Under the pieces are notes generated by a model. It saw only the letters and a list, made by a program, of their open reading frames with translations. It did not search any database and had not been told where the DNA came from. Of a DNA stretch of 64,000 nucleotides, positions 43,535 through 56,606 are shown piece by piece. Both the position numbers and the translations under genes were made by a program. The DNA is from Cymodocea nodosa. Its lineage: Eukaryota > Streptophyta > Magnoliopsida > Alismatales > Cymodoceaceae. The stretch lies in NCBI GenBank assembly GCA_036874045.1, contig CM072341.1, forward strand, positions 8,940,501-9,004,500, written 5' to 3'. The number at the start of each line of letters is the position of its first letter. Within the stretch, counting starts at the first letter, position 1.

Positions 43535-44570
43535 TCTGTTAATAACATAACAAGCTGTATTTACTACTTCAGCCCAAAGATTTTGAGGTAACTTATGTTC
43601 ATTCAACATAGTTCTGGCCATTTCTTGAAGTGATCTATTCTTTCTCTCAACAACACCATTTTGATACGGTGCTTTTGGAAAAGAAAATCTGTGATCAATG
43701 CCATGCTCATTACAATAGTTATCCATTTGATCATTATCAAATTCAGTTCCATGATCACTCCTAAGTTTTTGAATAGAGACACTTTGCTCATTTTGAACAA
43801 AATTGCAAAACATTTTAAATTTTTCAAAAACTTCTATCTTAGATGCTAGAAAATATACCTAAGTGTATCTAGAGAAGTCATCTACTAAAATAAATACATG
43901 CCGTTTACCACCAAGACTCATGATTCTTGTTGGTCCAAGTAGATCCATATGTATAAGTTCTAAGACTCTCTTGCTTGAAATATCAGTTTTGGATTTAAAA
44001 GAGTTTTTGCGAAGTTTACCTAACTCACATGCATTACACATAAAGTCCTTTGAGTATTTAATCTTTAGTAAACCTCTCACTAAATGTTTTCTAGATAGTT
44101 TATGTAACAGTTTCATATTTATATGTCCAATCCTTCTATGCCATAGATATGCATCACTAGTTTCAACTAGCAAACATGAATTTAAATCAACTGCACTAGA
44201 AGGTAAAGATAAAATACATACAGAACCTTTTCTTTTAGCAATAAACTTAATTTCATCTGTATTTTTATCAATTATTTTGCATACATTATCTTCAAACACT
44301 ACATAATATCCATTTTCAGTTAATTTTATGACACTCAACAAATTAAATCCTAGGTTTTCTACATATAGTACATTCAAAATAACACAAGTAGGAGTTATTT
44401 GAACATTGCCCATACCTATGATTTTATCTTTGCTTTTGTTTCCAAATGTTACACTTCCTTTCATGGTATTTGTAAAATTTTGTAATAGACTTTTCTGTCT
44501 GGTCATGTGACTTGACGCTCCACTGTCCAAGATCTATTTTGATGTTGTTTCCTCTTGCAACACAAATTAA
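43520..44570 (-). pseudogene. pol: SIRE-type protease and truncated integrase, copy 1
   Basis: Protease motif DSGASSHMT at 44527. The zinc-binding part WHRRIGHINM with CNACELGK is intact. The core holds HMDLLGPTRI, LRSDHGTEF and NGVVERKNRSLQE. One TAG near 43860 lies in RYT*VYFLA, where Trp is expected. At about 43535, after YVINRS, the integrase stops being homologous to the copy at 2079-3470 and runs into the spacer module, ending at 43514. Everything downstream, including RT and RNase H, is gone, so the element is non-autonomous. Confidence 0.9.
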
Positions 44571-46825
44571 GAAAAACTTTTTTTTGGTACCCAATGTTGT
44601 TGAGGACCAAGTTCATTAAATGCATAATTCTTCTTTTTGTTTAAAAATAGTTTAACATTATCATTTATATTCTTATTAGTTGTAAGTACTATTGATTTAT
44701 CATTAGCTTCATACTCACATATAGCATTATTGCTTTTACAATCATTCTTTTTGTTTTCAGATGTAGTATAATCAAGACCAAATAGATTTTTATCAGATGT
44801 TAATTTATTTTGGTCATGGTCATACATTTCAGTAAGTTCATACCAAGATTTTGTACTTGTATTAACATTTTTCGTACATACAAAATCTTTTTCTGCACAA
44901 GAATTTTTAGTTTTATCACATGTAGAATGAGTAATTCGTCTAATACCAATGTATTGAATTACATGCTTAGGTTTTTGAATTTTCAGTTTATTACAATTGT
45001 CTGAAATTTTAGAAACATTAGAAACTAAATTTCCAAAACAAGAAACAAAATTTTTAGAAACATTTATAGTCATGTTAGAAGTACAATTTGACAAATCACA
45101 TTGATTTATATTATTACTGCATGATTCATCCCTTGAAGTGCCTACTTCTACATATTTATTACCTTGTTTCATAATAAAAGGAATTTTAGTCTTAGATTTA
45201 CTTGAACTGCAACTAATAAATCCTTTATTGGCTTGAGATTCAGGATATTTAAGATAATCAAATCCTAAGTCAAATTTATAAGACACCGCAGGGGTACTAG
45301 TTAGTTTGTCTAACTTAGTTGGACTTAAATTCCATTTCTCAATGGTAGAATTTAAATCTTGCTCTCTTAGTTTTAATTTATCTATCTCTAATTCAAGTTC
45401 ATTTTTATTGTTTCTCAACATTTCATTTTCAGATTCTATCTTTAATTTTTCAGCATTTATATTCTATATTTGTTCATGCAAGATACATTCATTAAATCTA
45501 AATTTTTGCAAATCTCTAGCATGATTTTCATTATCACATTTAAACTTTTCTAAAGTAGTAGACATGAAACAATTTTCTTCTTCCATAATGGATGAAGATT
45601 TTCTAATATTCTTATTTTCGAGTTTACATACTTTAAGTTTTTGTAATAATGCATGATAAGCACATAATAATTCATCAAAGTTGAAATCTGAATGACTTTC
45701 AGGATCAGATATTACCTTAGACTCATCTACCATGAAGCACACATGAGCAACGTCTTCTAACTCTTGTTCTCCTTTTGAATGTGGAGATTTTGATGCTGAT
45801 TCCTTAGATTCAAACTCTTCAGACGTGTCATCCCAAGTGACCTTCAAAGCCTTTTTCTTGTAAAACTTTTTTTGAGTTTTCTGAGTCGTCTTCTTCTCAT
45901 TTGTCCTACTTTGCTTTTCATTTTTCCTCATAGGACAATTTGGAGAAAGATGTCCAGGTTTCTTACAATTGTAACATACATACTTTTTGGATGAAGAATT
46001 CTTGTTATTCAGTGATTTTGACGTTGAGGGTTTATCATTTTTGTTCCTTTGTTGTTTCCTAGCTTTCCATGCTTTCTTGAATTTCCTAGTCAGCAAAATC
46101 AAATCCTCGTTAGAATCAGTAGATATATCAGAATCTGAATTAATTTCGAAGGCTATTTCTTTCTTCATTTTTCATTTGTTGTGACTCAGTAATTCATTTA
46201 ATTGAACTTCATAAGCTGTTAAATTTCCTATAAGTTCATTCATAGTATAAACATTTAAATCTCGTGATTCCTCAATAGATGTTACTTTCTGAGACCATTT
46301 AGAAATTAGGGATCTAAGAATTTTCCTCACCAAATCCTTCTGTTCAAAATTCTTTCCTAAACATTTTAAAGAGTTTATGATATCAAGAAATCTGGAAAAC
46401 ATCTCAGAAACATTTTCGTCTTCATGCATCTTAAAGAGTTCATACTTTTGAATCAACATGTTTATTTTAGTCTCTTTAACTTGAGAAGTACCTTTATGTG
46501 AAACTTCTAATGCATGCCACACCTCATAAGCAGATTTATATGCCGACACTTTACTGAACTGTTCATAACTCAATGCACAAAATAAAATATTTAAGCCCTT
46601 AGCATTCAGAGTTTCATTTTCTTTTTCAGTAATTGTCTAAGTATTATAAGGAGTAGTTAATGGAGTATATGGTTTAGAAATCATGAACCACAACTTATGA
46701 TCTATACTTTGAAGAAAAATAGTCGTCCTATATTTCCAATATTCAAAATGTATTCCATCAAATAAAGGAGGACGATTAAGATTTTGGGCTTCATATAAAG
46801 AAAAATTACCATTTCCAATAGCCAT
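44571..46825 (-). pseudogene. gag: SIRE-type gag, copy 1
   Basis: ATG 46825 (MAIGNGNFSLYEAQN), 15-20 bases after a leader of about 180 bp. Capsid motifs: RPPLFDGIHFEYWKYR, LNILFCALSYEQF, KINMLIQKYELFKMHEDE and LVRKILRSL. The zinc knuckle CYNCKKPGHLSPNC is at 45935-45976. A basic stretch and a coiled coil with many Lys/Glu follow. The frame is constant; stops lie near 46637, 46169, 45464, 44567 and 44533. From family comparison these are mostly Gln or Trp positions. Much better preserved than the 1-1947 copy. Confidence 0.9.
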
Positions 46826-47009
46826 CTTAGCTTAGATTTTTCAACCTATTTGATTTTAAACAGTCTATAAGCTTTAAAAAAACTTGAGCCTTAAATCAAG
46901 AAAGTTAAATGCATGCTTAGATATGAATGTCTGTTTAAAAACAAGGAAGGCAAAATAAGCAATGATATTAAATAAGTTGGTATCGATTTTATATCAAAGA
47001 TTATTAACA

Positions 47010-47023
47010 AAGTTGTAATACCA
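47010..47023 (-). other. Degenerate primer binding site of element E
   Basis: TGGTATTACAACTT on the - strand, two bases after the LTR end. The first six bases fit the copia consensus TGGTATCAGAGC; the rest does not. Confidence 0.6.
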
Positions 47024-47025
47024 CT

Positions 47026-47981
47026 TGTAGGATCGTATGGCTACACAAGAGGGGGGTGAATTGTGTATTTTTAATATTTCCTGAAATATAATTGAAACTT
47101 TAAAACTCAAAAACAAGTCGAGACATTGTTTTCATAAAATCATTTTTATTCAAGATTTCAATTACAATATACAATTCAATTCTCCGCAGAAATTGTAGAT
47201 GCAATTATAACTTGATACCATGTATCATCTAAACAATTTCATAACTACAAATAGAGAAAACTAATTTAAGGAATTTAAAACTTTTCTCCCTGTTTGAGAT
47301 CTTTCTTTTTCTTCTTTTTCTTCTTCAACAATTCTTTAGTGACGAATATCTTGTCTTTCTCTACTTCACCGAATTTGCTTTCACTTGATACTTCAAATCT
47401 TCAGCGACATAAATTTAACCTTTTCTACTTCACTAAATTTTCTTCCACTTGAGAGATTTTGCCCGAAGAGGTGTTTTTGATTTGAAAAAGATTTTTCTTT
47501 TGGTGTGTAGGGATGGTTTGATCAACGAGAATTCTCTGCCTTTTATACTGTATCTTTATTTCATGCATATCCTTCACGTTTAACCACTACTAGTTTTCCA
47601 CTTTTCCATGTCTTTTCTTTTTCCTTCATTGAAACACACATGTTCTAACCCATGTTTATATTTCAAATTTTCTTTAATCATCAGTCCTGGATCTCTGAAA
47701 AATTTCTTGCAAAATAAACTTTCTCGTTCAAAAACTTTTCATCAGTGTAATAAGAAGTCATTACTTTAATGTTAACTAAACAAGTAATACAAGTATATAT
47801 ATATAACTTAACGTTTCTAACTTAACAAGTTCCTCATGTGCCATTTCACGTGACAAGTACTGTAGCTAACTCAACGAACTAGCTTAACCTTTCTTTTGGA
47901 AGGTTAAACGATAACTCATCGAAAATAGTTTAAGTTTCAGATAGTTACGGATGTAAGTCACCGAAAAACTCTTTATATTAT
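47026..47981 (-). repeat. 5' LTR of element E, truncated, copy 1
   Basis: 956 bp matching the PBS-proximal part of the 3' LTR (38191-39178) with a few percent difference. Broken at 47981 by the tandem junction to the Tork pol linker. Confidence 0.9.
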
Positions 47982-47998
47982 AAGAACCATTGGCAAAG

Positions 47999-49523
47999 TG
48001 AAAGGACCTCTAGATTTTGATAATGCAAAAATTAATGTAAGGTTTTGAATTGTATTTATCAAGATTAGTCTATACAGCAAAAAGATCAGAAGACAGACAA
48101 ATCGAAGCAGCAAATAGGTTGTAGTAAATCTCAGAATATGCTGCTGTAGAAAATCGAACAGTTAAGAATTGTATTTCTCAAGATAAGGAGGATTGAATGA
48201 TCGGATAGTTAAGGAGTTAACTATCCGGAAGCTTAAAGGACTTTTCGGAAAGTTACAGGTATAACTATTCGAAAGTTAAGTCATTCAATAAATCACGTGC
48301 AGAAATATAGAACGGAAGCTTAAAGGACTTGTCGGAGAGTTAAATAACTATCTGAGTTTTCTTTTCGGAGAGTTAGATAACTATTCGAGTTTTTCGGTAA
48401 GTTACAGGTATAACTTTCCAGAACTTAAGTCATCCTATTACGCACGTGTAGAATTCCAAAAAGAAGTTCAAATATGTTTTCGTAGAGTTAGAAAGATAAC
48501 TATCCAAAATCCTGAAGCGTTTCGGTGAGTTACAGGGATAACCATCCAAAACTTAAGTCATTGAATTTCCCATGTGCAGAATTTCAGAAAGAAGCTCAAA
48601 TATATTTTCAGAGAGTTAGAAAGATAACTATCCGAAATCCTGAAGCGTTTCGGTGAGTTACAAGGATAACCATTCGAAACTTAAGTCAGCCTTTTATGCA
48701 CGTGCTGAATTGAAGCAATCGGAAAGTTAACAGAGAGTTACTATAGCCAACTATCCGACAGTTATATAACTGTTCAGTAAGTTACAGTTATAATCATCTG
48801 ATTGAATGTCAGCTCGCAGTAAATATTCTGGAATCCTACCTAGCAGAAAGGTTTAAGTGATCTTTCGGTGAGTTACAAATATTCTTCGGAGAGTTACATA
48901 GCTAACTATCCGAAATGTTAGGAAAATCGGTAAGACATCTTGAAATAACTTTTTGAACGATAACTTACCATATTTGGGACTGGAGTCTAATCAAGTACAG
49001 TAGAATACATCCATTGGAAGAGAATATGATCGTTACACATGTTAGGTATATATACAAGATAAAGACAACAGATTTAAGTAGCGCTTTGCTCATACATATA
49101 CTTACACCAAGCTCAACAGAAGAAAAGCTTTTAGAGATCAAATCATCTTCAACACTTACAGACTAAATTTCAGAAGCTCATCACGCATTCAACTCTGCTG
49201 TTCACAAGATAGTGTTTACTGAAGTACACGGATTAAAACTTCAGAGAAAGGATTGATTGAAGCTTCGACAAGGAAGCTCAAGTGAATGGTTAGTTGGTTC
49301 TTGCTTAAACCTTAAAGTAAGTGATTGTAAGTTTGCAAGAGTTTAGTGAAGCCCAAGTATCCCTTGGGGGTAGACTAGCGGTTAGTGGTGAACCACCTAA
49401 AAATCTTTGTGTAATTTCCTTTATTGTATGCTTGCTATCACTTTACATTAATCTACTTCTAAAAGGTTAAGAAACGAATTTTTACCATTCACCCCCCCTC
49501 TGGTAAGCCTTAAGGTCCTAACA
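47999..49523 (+). repeat. Solo SIRE-like LTR, copy 2
   Basis: Copy of 35963-37487 with three substitutions seen. Flanking CAAAG at 47994-47998 and 49524-49528. Confidence 0.9.
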
Positions 49524-49528
49524 CAAAG

Positions 49529-50226
49529 ATCATCCTAGAAGAGACGTTAGACCTCCGATTAGATATGGCTACGATAGTTTAGTTGCTTTTGCCTTACAAG
49601 TAGTAGTTGAGGTGGAGGATTCTATTGATCCACCTACATATGAAGTTGCAATGAAAGATTCAGAAGCTGGTCTTTGGATGTCTGCTATGGAGGAGGAATT
49701 CCAATCTCTCCATAAGAACAAGACTTGGGAACTGGTGAAACGTCCAAAGAACACAAATATTGTTGGTTGCAAATGGGTCTATAAGAAGAAGATCGGGACT
49801 CAAGGCAACGTAGGTGTGCAGCACAAGGCAAGATTAGTTGCCAAAGGTTATTCACAACGAGAAGGAGTTGACTTCAATGAGGTATTTGCTCCTATTGTAC
49901 GTCATACATCTATTAGAATTTTGTTATCTATTGCTGCAGCACATAATTTAGAATTGGAACAGCTAGATGTAAAGACGACCTTCTTGCATGGTGAGTTAGA
50001 AGAAGATATTTGGATGGAACAACCAACAGGGTTTGTGGTGAAAGGTAAATTTGATTGAGTGTGCAAATTAAATAAGTCATTGTATGGACTTAAATAGTCA
50101 CCACACCAATGGTACAAGAGGTTTGATGCCTTTATAGTTAAAGTTGATTTTAGATGCAGCAACTATGATTCATGTGTATATGTTAAAACACTTGATAAGA
50201 ATACACAAGTTTATTTGTTATTGTAT
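49529..50226 (+). pseudogene. pol: Tork RT piece, copy 2
   Basis: Copy of 37493-38190 with the same stops; the rest of the Tork element is absent on both sides, so this is an orphan RT fragment produced by the duplication. Confidence 0.9.
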
Positions 50227-51928
50227 TGTAGGATCGTATGGCTACACAAGAGGGAGGTGAATTGTGTATTTTTAATATTTTCTGAAATATAATTGAAACT
50301 TTAAAGCTCAAAAACAAGTCGAGACATTGTTTTCATAAAATCATTTTTATTCAAGGTTTCAATTATAATATACAATTCAATTCTCCTCAAAAATTGTAGA
50401 TGCAATTATAACTCGATACCATGTATCATCTAAACAATTTCATAACTACAAACAGAGAAAACTAATTTACGGAATTTAAAACTTTTCTCCCTGTTTGAGA
50501 TCTTTCTTTTTCTTCTTCAGCAATTCTTTAGTGACGAATATCTTGTCTTTCTCTACTTCACCAAATTTGCTTTCACTTGATACTTCAAATCTTCAGCGAC
50601 ATAAATTTAACCTTTTCTACTTCACTGAATTTTCTTCCACTTGAGAGATTTTGCCCGAAGAGGTGTTTTTGATCCCTGAAAAAGATTTTTCTTTTGGTGT
50701 GCAGGGATGGTTTGATCAACGAGAATTCTATGCCTTTTATACTGTATCTTCATTTCATGCATATCCTTCACGTTTAACCACTACCAGTTTTCCACTTCTC
50801 CACGTTTTTTTTTTTTCCTTCATCGAAACACACACGTTCTAACCCACGTTTATATTTCGAATTTTCTTTAATCATCAGTCCTGGATCTCTGAAAAATTTC
50901 CTGCAAAATAAACTTTCTCGTCCAAAAATTTTTCATCAGTGTAATAAGAAGTCGTTACTTTAATGTTAACTAAATGAGTAACACAAGTATATATATATAA
51001 CTTAATGTTTCTAACCTAACGAGTTCTTCATGTGCCATTTCACGTGACAAGTACTGTAGCTAACTCAACGAACTAAGTCTGTGGTGTTATGCAAACTCAA
51101 CGAACCAGCTTAACTTTTCATTTGGAAGGTTAAATGATAACTCACTGAAAACAGTTTAAGTTTCGGATAGTTACGGATGTAAGTCACCGAAAAACTCTTT
51201 ATATTATAAAACTAGTGAGACACGTGTCAAGACCTGAAAACATGACTTAAGTTACCTTTCGGATAGTTACGATTGTAAGTCTCCGAAAAAAACTTTAACT
51301 CATCGATTCAGTAATAAACAAATGTTTTTATAATAAGAATTTTACCACGTGCAAAAATAACAACTTAAGTTTATAAAGCTAACCTAATGCGTTGCCTTAG
51401 TGTTCAATATAGCAACTCAACGCGTTTAGTTATGTTAACTTAACGAGTTAAACATGTGCACCTCACGTGATACAATACAACATTCGTAACTTATAATTTC
51501 ACCACGTTTATAACACTAACTTAACGAGTTCGTCTCTTCTTTTACTCACTAACTTAACGAGTTATCACGTGACCTATTTTAACCTTTAAGCCTCTAACTT
51601 AACGAGTTCTCATGTGACCTCTATACAAACAAAACTCTAACTTAACGAGTTGTCTAAACGTGCACTGTTCATGATATAAAAGATATAACTTTAAAACATA
51701 TCATGCTTTTCAATAAAAACACACGTTAACTTAACGTTTAGCTAAATGAGAAATTAATGCAACGAAACGACTAGTTATTAACTTTAGATCCAATACAGAC
51801 AAGTATTTATATCAGTTAGCTTTTTCTGTATTAATTGATGATTTTAATTTCTTTTTACAAGGAATAGTAATTGAGCAAATATGATTATTTTCATTCAACA
51901 CACATCATCAAAACAAAAATACTTAACA
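50227..51928 (-). repeat. 3' LTR of element E, copy 2
   Basis: Copy of 38191-39892, including the TATA box (50734-50741) and both U3 cassettes; one difference seen at 51422. Confidence 0.9.
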
Positions 51929-51943
51929 ATCTCCCCCTTTTTG
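51929..51943 (-). other. Polypurine tract of element E, copy 2
   Basis: Same as 39893-39907. A spacer without genes (51944-52347) follows, as in copy 1. Confidence 0.9.
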
Positions 51944-52347
51944 ATGATGACAAAACCATATTAAATCAATTATGACTTAAGCTTATTTCTATTGTTTGTG
52001 TAAATTTTACCTCTTAGAACTAAAACTCTTAGATGTCAATAATTATATAAGTATCAGTTTTCTAATTATCATCTGTCAGATTACAATAACCATTTAAATA
52101 GCATCTCCTTTTATAATATATATATGCAATTAAGATCATAATCATCTTTTTATATATTTCTCCCCCTTTTTATCATTAATCAAAAAGATAATTACAAAGA
52201 ATATATATATATATAAAAGAGAATTACAACAACTCATTTTGTAAACAAGAATAATAATTGAACACATTTACAGAAAAATGTATTGTTCAATGAATCAAAC
52301 AAGCAATACAAACATTACATTTTGTATTCAGAAACAAACAAAAACAG

Positions 52348-54579
52348 TTATCGACCCCTCCTAAGTATATCACTTATAGCATTACATATTTTATCTCCTA
52401 GATGCCTAATATCATTTCTGATGTCGTTAAACACTGCATCTAAGTCAAGAGGTAGCTGGGTTTGCTGTTCTGCTTGAACTGAAAAACTTTGTTGTTGTTG
52501 TTGTTGAGGTTTATGCATGACCTGGAATTTTTGCAAATCTTTGACACTAAATGCTCTCATGCCTTTAGTTTCAGAGGGCCAATCAGATAAAGTCAATTGG
52601 CTTGCAAGGATTCTACATACAGCATCACCATAAAATAACTTTGAACTCATATGCTGTAGTTGAGACAAAAAAACATCAAACCAGTTTATTTGAATTCTAT
52701 TCAGCAGGCCATAAGTTGCATATAAACAGCTTCTGCTGACTTCCAAATTGTGTCCAACTCTCTGAAATAAATTTGCATGTAATATATTTACAATAAACCT
52801 TGCCTCTATATTCAGATTTTCCATTAATCTTATTTCAGAATATACATTTGGCATTTTTGATAAAGACTGAATGTTCCATTCCAGCTGTCTTATCATGTCA
52901 AATCTGTTTGTAACAACAACACTTTCATTCTTTAATCCTAAAACTTCAAAAATTAACTCAGGAGACAATATAAACTCCTATTTATTTATTTCAGTTTTTA
53001 GAAAATTTCCATTCTTGACCAGATTGCTATAAAAAGCTGCAATAAGATTTGTGTATTGCTTCCATTTCGTTCCTCCTAGCAAGAATTTAATGAGGCCTTG
53101 AAACTCAAACAGATCTCTTATTTCCATCAAATTTCTGAATTTTATTGGACAAGCATGTAGAATCTGACATGTAATCAGATTATTGTATTTCTGCAATGCT
53201 TCTTTAGATCTAAAATGAATTGTATTACCTCGAATTTTTAATATTGTACACAAAGAAGGTGATACCTGAAGCCGTGATTAAGAGTTTAATTCATCTTCAG
53301 GAACCTCTTCTTCAAAATGAATGTCATGTTGTTCCTCTTCCAAAATATTATCTTGAAGCTACTCAGGTAAGCTCGATTCTTCAGCTTCAACAGTGTTAGG
53401 AACATTGTCAATATGCTCAACATTCATCTGTTCAGTCTCTATAGAATGTTCAGAGTTCAATTTTTCCACAAATTCTACAGCTGGTGTATCTGTCTATAAT
53501 TGTTCATTTTGTTCAACAGATAATTCCATTGATTCATGCTGTGAATTCTCAGACTCTGCTTCTATAGATTCTGTAGAAGGCTAATTAACTTTTAGCTATT
53601 CTAGAGTCTTAACATTTTCAATATCTGCTACTCTAGACAATTTAGCCTGTGAACTAGTTACTGCTTCAACATTGTTAATTATATCTGCAATAACTTGTTC
53701 AATGTCAGGTGCCTGATGCTCTGATTTGTCAATTTCTACATCATCAGGACTTGTACTAATAGAAAAACTTGAGCTCATATTTGACTTATATTTCTTCTCA
53801 AGCTTTCTAGCAAGGGAAAATAAAGTCTCATTATCTTCATCAGTTTCAATGTGTTTGGAACTGATGAGTTTATCAGATGCACAATAAGGTACAATGTCTA
53901 GACATACATTGTCCTTTGGAAATAAATTTTCATCTGATTTTCCTTTTTCAATAGACTTTATTTCCTTAGACATAATTTTTCTAACTTTCCTTCTTCTATA
54001 AGATTTTTGTTTCTCCTTTTCAAGTATTGCTGTTTTCTTTTCAAATTGCTCCATAAAAGTTTTCTACTTTAATTCTTCTAAGGCACTTTCTATTGCAACG
54101 ACCTTTCAAAGACTGTCAACTTTTGTTTTGTCTACAGCAATATCTGATTCTACTTGTTTTGAATATAAAGGAGTAGGGATAGCTGATTCATGCTCTTCCT
54201 CAAATGCATGTAGTCTTGTACCGTTTATAGGAGTTTGAGGAGTTCTATGTGATGAACCTACACCTTTTTCCAAACATTTTGCATACTGTTCCAAAAATGC
54301 AATCTCAACACATTTCATTCTGTATTCTCTATCAAATTTACTACGAATACCCATGTATGTAATATTTGCATCAGTATGTTGAAGTTCTTGTCTAACTTCA
54401 TCTATTATACCCTGTGGAAAGAAGTAATCTCTATAAATTTCTGCTAACCTTTTGTCCACTCGAAAAATTTTCTTGAACCAAGTACGTGGAACTTCATCAT
54501 TCTCTTTTTCTTTTCCTTTTGCATCTCTTCTGCTTTAGCCTTTTCCTCTACCACGACTTTTGTAGAACTTGGAGACCAT
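52348..54579 (-). pseudogene. ORF3 of element E, copy 2
   Basis: Copy of 40312-42543 with the same in-frame stops and identical open blocks. Spacer 54580-55096 follows. Confidence 0.8.
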
Positions 54580-55096
54580 CGTTGTAGGTTGTAATAGCAA
54601 CAAGTGGGAAATATTTTCTTGAGAAAGTTTACAAATAACCTAAGTGCCCATGTAATAAGTGTTTAAATAGGGTTTTTAGGCGTATAACCCAACGTGAAGA
54701 GAAGTTGGGTTTAGAAATTAAATAAATATTGAATAAAGTTTATTCAATCAAGGTACCCGAAATATTCAAGTATAACTCCTTGAGTTAACTAACCTAACGA
54801 GTAAAACGTTGTCTAGAGGCAGTTTTACACGTTACCTTATCTAACATAACATCTAGTTAGTACACTTAAAACAATTTTCAAATGCTTCCAACTGAAACGT
54901 TCCAAAAACAACACACATGCTAAACTTAACATTATCTTGAGAACATTGTAAACTATTTGAACATTTTGTCCTTTGAATCTAAAATAGTTTATTTGTCTTT
55001 TTAAATTATTTCATCAAGATTTTAAGAAAACATTAATTCATATTAACTAAGATTTGTATTCTAAATTATATTAATCTGTTTTTGACAATGTTAATC

Positions 55097-55570
55097 CTCC
55101 CCCTACAAATATACTTCAAATATATTCAATCAAAATACAAAATATACTTGTAGTGACAATAGATGTTAAGTATAACTATACTTTTAAATTTTCTTTTCAG
55201 AGACTTCCGTTGTCTTAACATCATCAAAAATGATTTCCAGAATCAATTCCTATTGTATATGAATCAAAACACAACTTTGAACTCAATGTGATTAATTCAA
55301 GGAGAATAAAAGAATTTATCTCAAATAAATGTTTTCAAAAGTACTAATGTTGATTCAATAAATCAATAGTCATATTGGTAGAAACTATATGCGATTCAAA
55401 GATATCTGTAGTTAATGAAACAACTTTTTCTTTTCAAAATAGTAAATATTGATAATTTTCTTTAAAAGTTAGTTTGAAAAGCTTGAATCATACAAGAGCT
55501 TTTTAATGTACCTGTGTAATGAGCTTTCAGTCAACAATCCCAGATCTGATTAGGACCTTAGGTTGCCAGA
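55097..55570 (-). other. Shared spacer module, copy 2
   Basis: Copy of 43061-43534. Confidence 0.85.
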
Positions 55571-56606
55571 TCTGTTAATAACATAACAAGCTGTATTTAC
55601 TACTTCAGCCCAAAGATTTTGAGGTAACTTATGTTCATTCAACATAGTTCTGGCCATTTCTTGAAGTGATCTATTCTTTCTCTCAACAACACCATTTTGA
55701 TACGGTGCTTTTGGAAAAGAAAATCTGTGATCAATGCCATGCTCATTACAATAGTTATCCATTTGATCATTATCAAATTCAGTTCCATGATCACTCCTAA
55801 GTTTTTGAATAGAGACACTTTGCTCATTTTGAACAAAATTGCAAAACATTTTAAATTTTTCAAAAACTTCTATCTTAGATGCTAGAAAATATACCTAAGT
55901 GTATCTAGAGAAGTCATCTACTAAAATAAATACATGCCGTTTACCACCAAGACTCATGATTCTTGTTGGTCCAAGTAGATCCATATGTATAAGTTCTAAG
56001 ACTCTCTTGCTTGAAATATCAGTTTTGGATTTAAAAGAGTTTTTGCGAAGTTTACCTAACTCACATGCATTACACATAAAGTCCTTTGAGTATTTAATCT
56101 TTAGTAAACCTCTCACTAAATGTTTTCTAGATAGTTTATGTAACAGTTTCATATTTATATGTCCAATCCTTCTATGCCATAGATATGCATCACTAGTTTC
56201 AACTAGCAAACATGAATTTAAATCAACTGCACTAGAAGGTAAAGATAAAATACATACAGAACCTTTTCTTTTAGCAATAAACTTAATTTCATCTGTATTT
56301 TTATCAATTATTTTGCATACATTATCTTCAAACACTACATAATATCCATTTTCAGTTAATTTTATGACACTCAACAAATTAAATCCTAGGTTTTCTACAT
56401 ATAGTACATTCAAAATAACACAAGTAGGAGTTATTTGAACATTGCCCATACCTATGATTTTATCTTTGCTTTTGTTTCCAAATGTTACACTTCCTTTCAT
56501 GGTATTTGTAAAATTTTGTAATAGACTTTTCTGTCTGGTCATGTGACTTGACGCTCCACTGTCCAAGATCTATTTTGATGTTGTTTCCTCTTGCAACACA
56601 AATTAA
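55556..56606 (-). pseudogene. pol: SIRE-type protease and truncated integrase, copy 2
   Basis: Copy of 43520-44570 with the same TAG and the same loss of RT and RNase H. Confidence 0.9.

Larger units (their letters stand above)
35946..47981. repeat. 12,036-bp tandem unit, copy 1
   Basis: The unit begins in the Tork pol linker, 17 bp before the solo LTR, and ends inside the SIRE 5' LTR after TTATATTAT. Copy 2 follows at once with AAGAACC. The intact LTR context at 39168 (TTATATTATAAAACTAG) shows the breakpoint lies inside the LTR, with AA shared at the joint. Contents: solo LTR, Tork RT piece and a whole RT-less SIRE-type element. Confidence 0.95.
38191..47981 (-). mobile_element. RT-less SIRE-type element E, copy 1
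   Basis: On the - strand: 5' LTR (47981-47026, truncated by the tandem junction), PBS, gag, protease, integrase up to the DDE core, a spacer module shared with the gypsy elements, ORF3, PPT and 3' LTR. RT and RNase H are absent. The two LTRs differ at about 5 of the first 150 bases, so the insertion is far older than the tandem duplication, whose copies differ at only a handful of sites in 12 kb. Confidence 0.85.

Noticed and set aside
43863-44306. Frame of 147 codons on + strand (and its copy at 55899-56342)
   Set aside because: Exact antisense shadow of the SIRE protease/integrase region.
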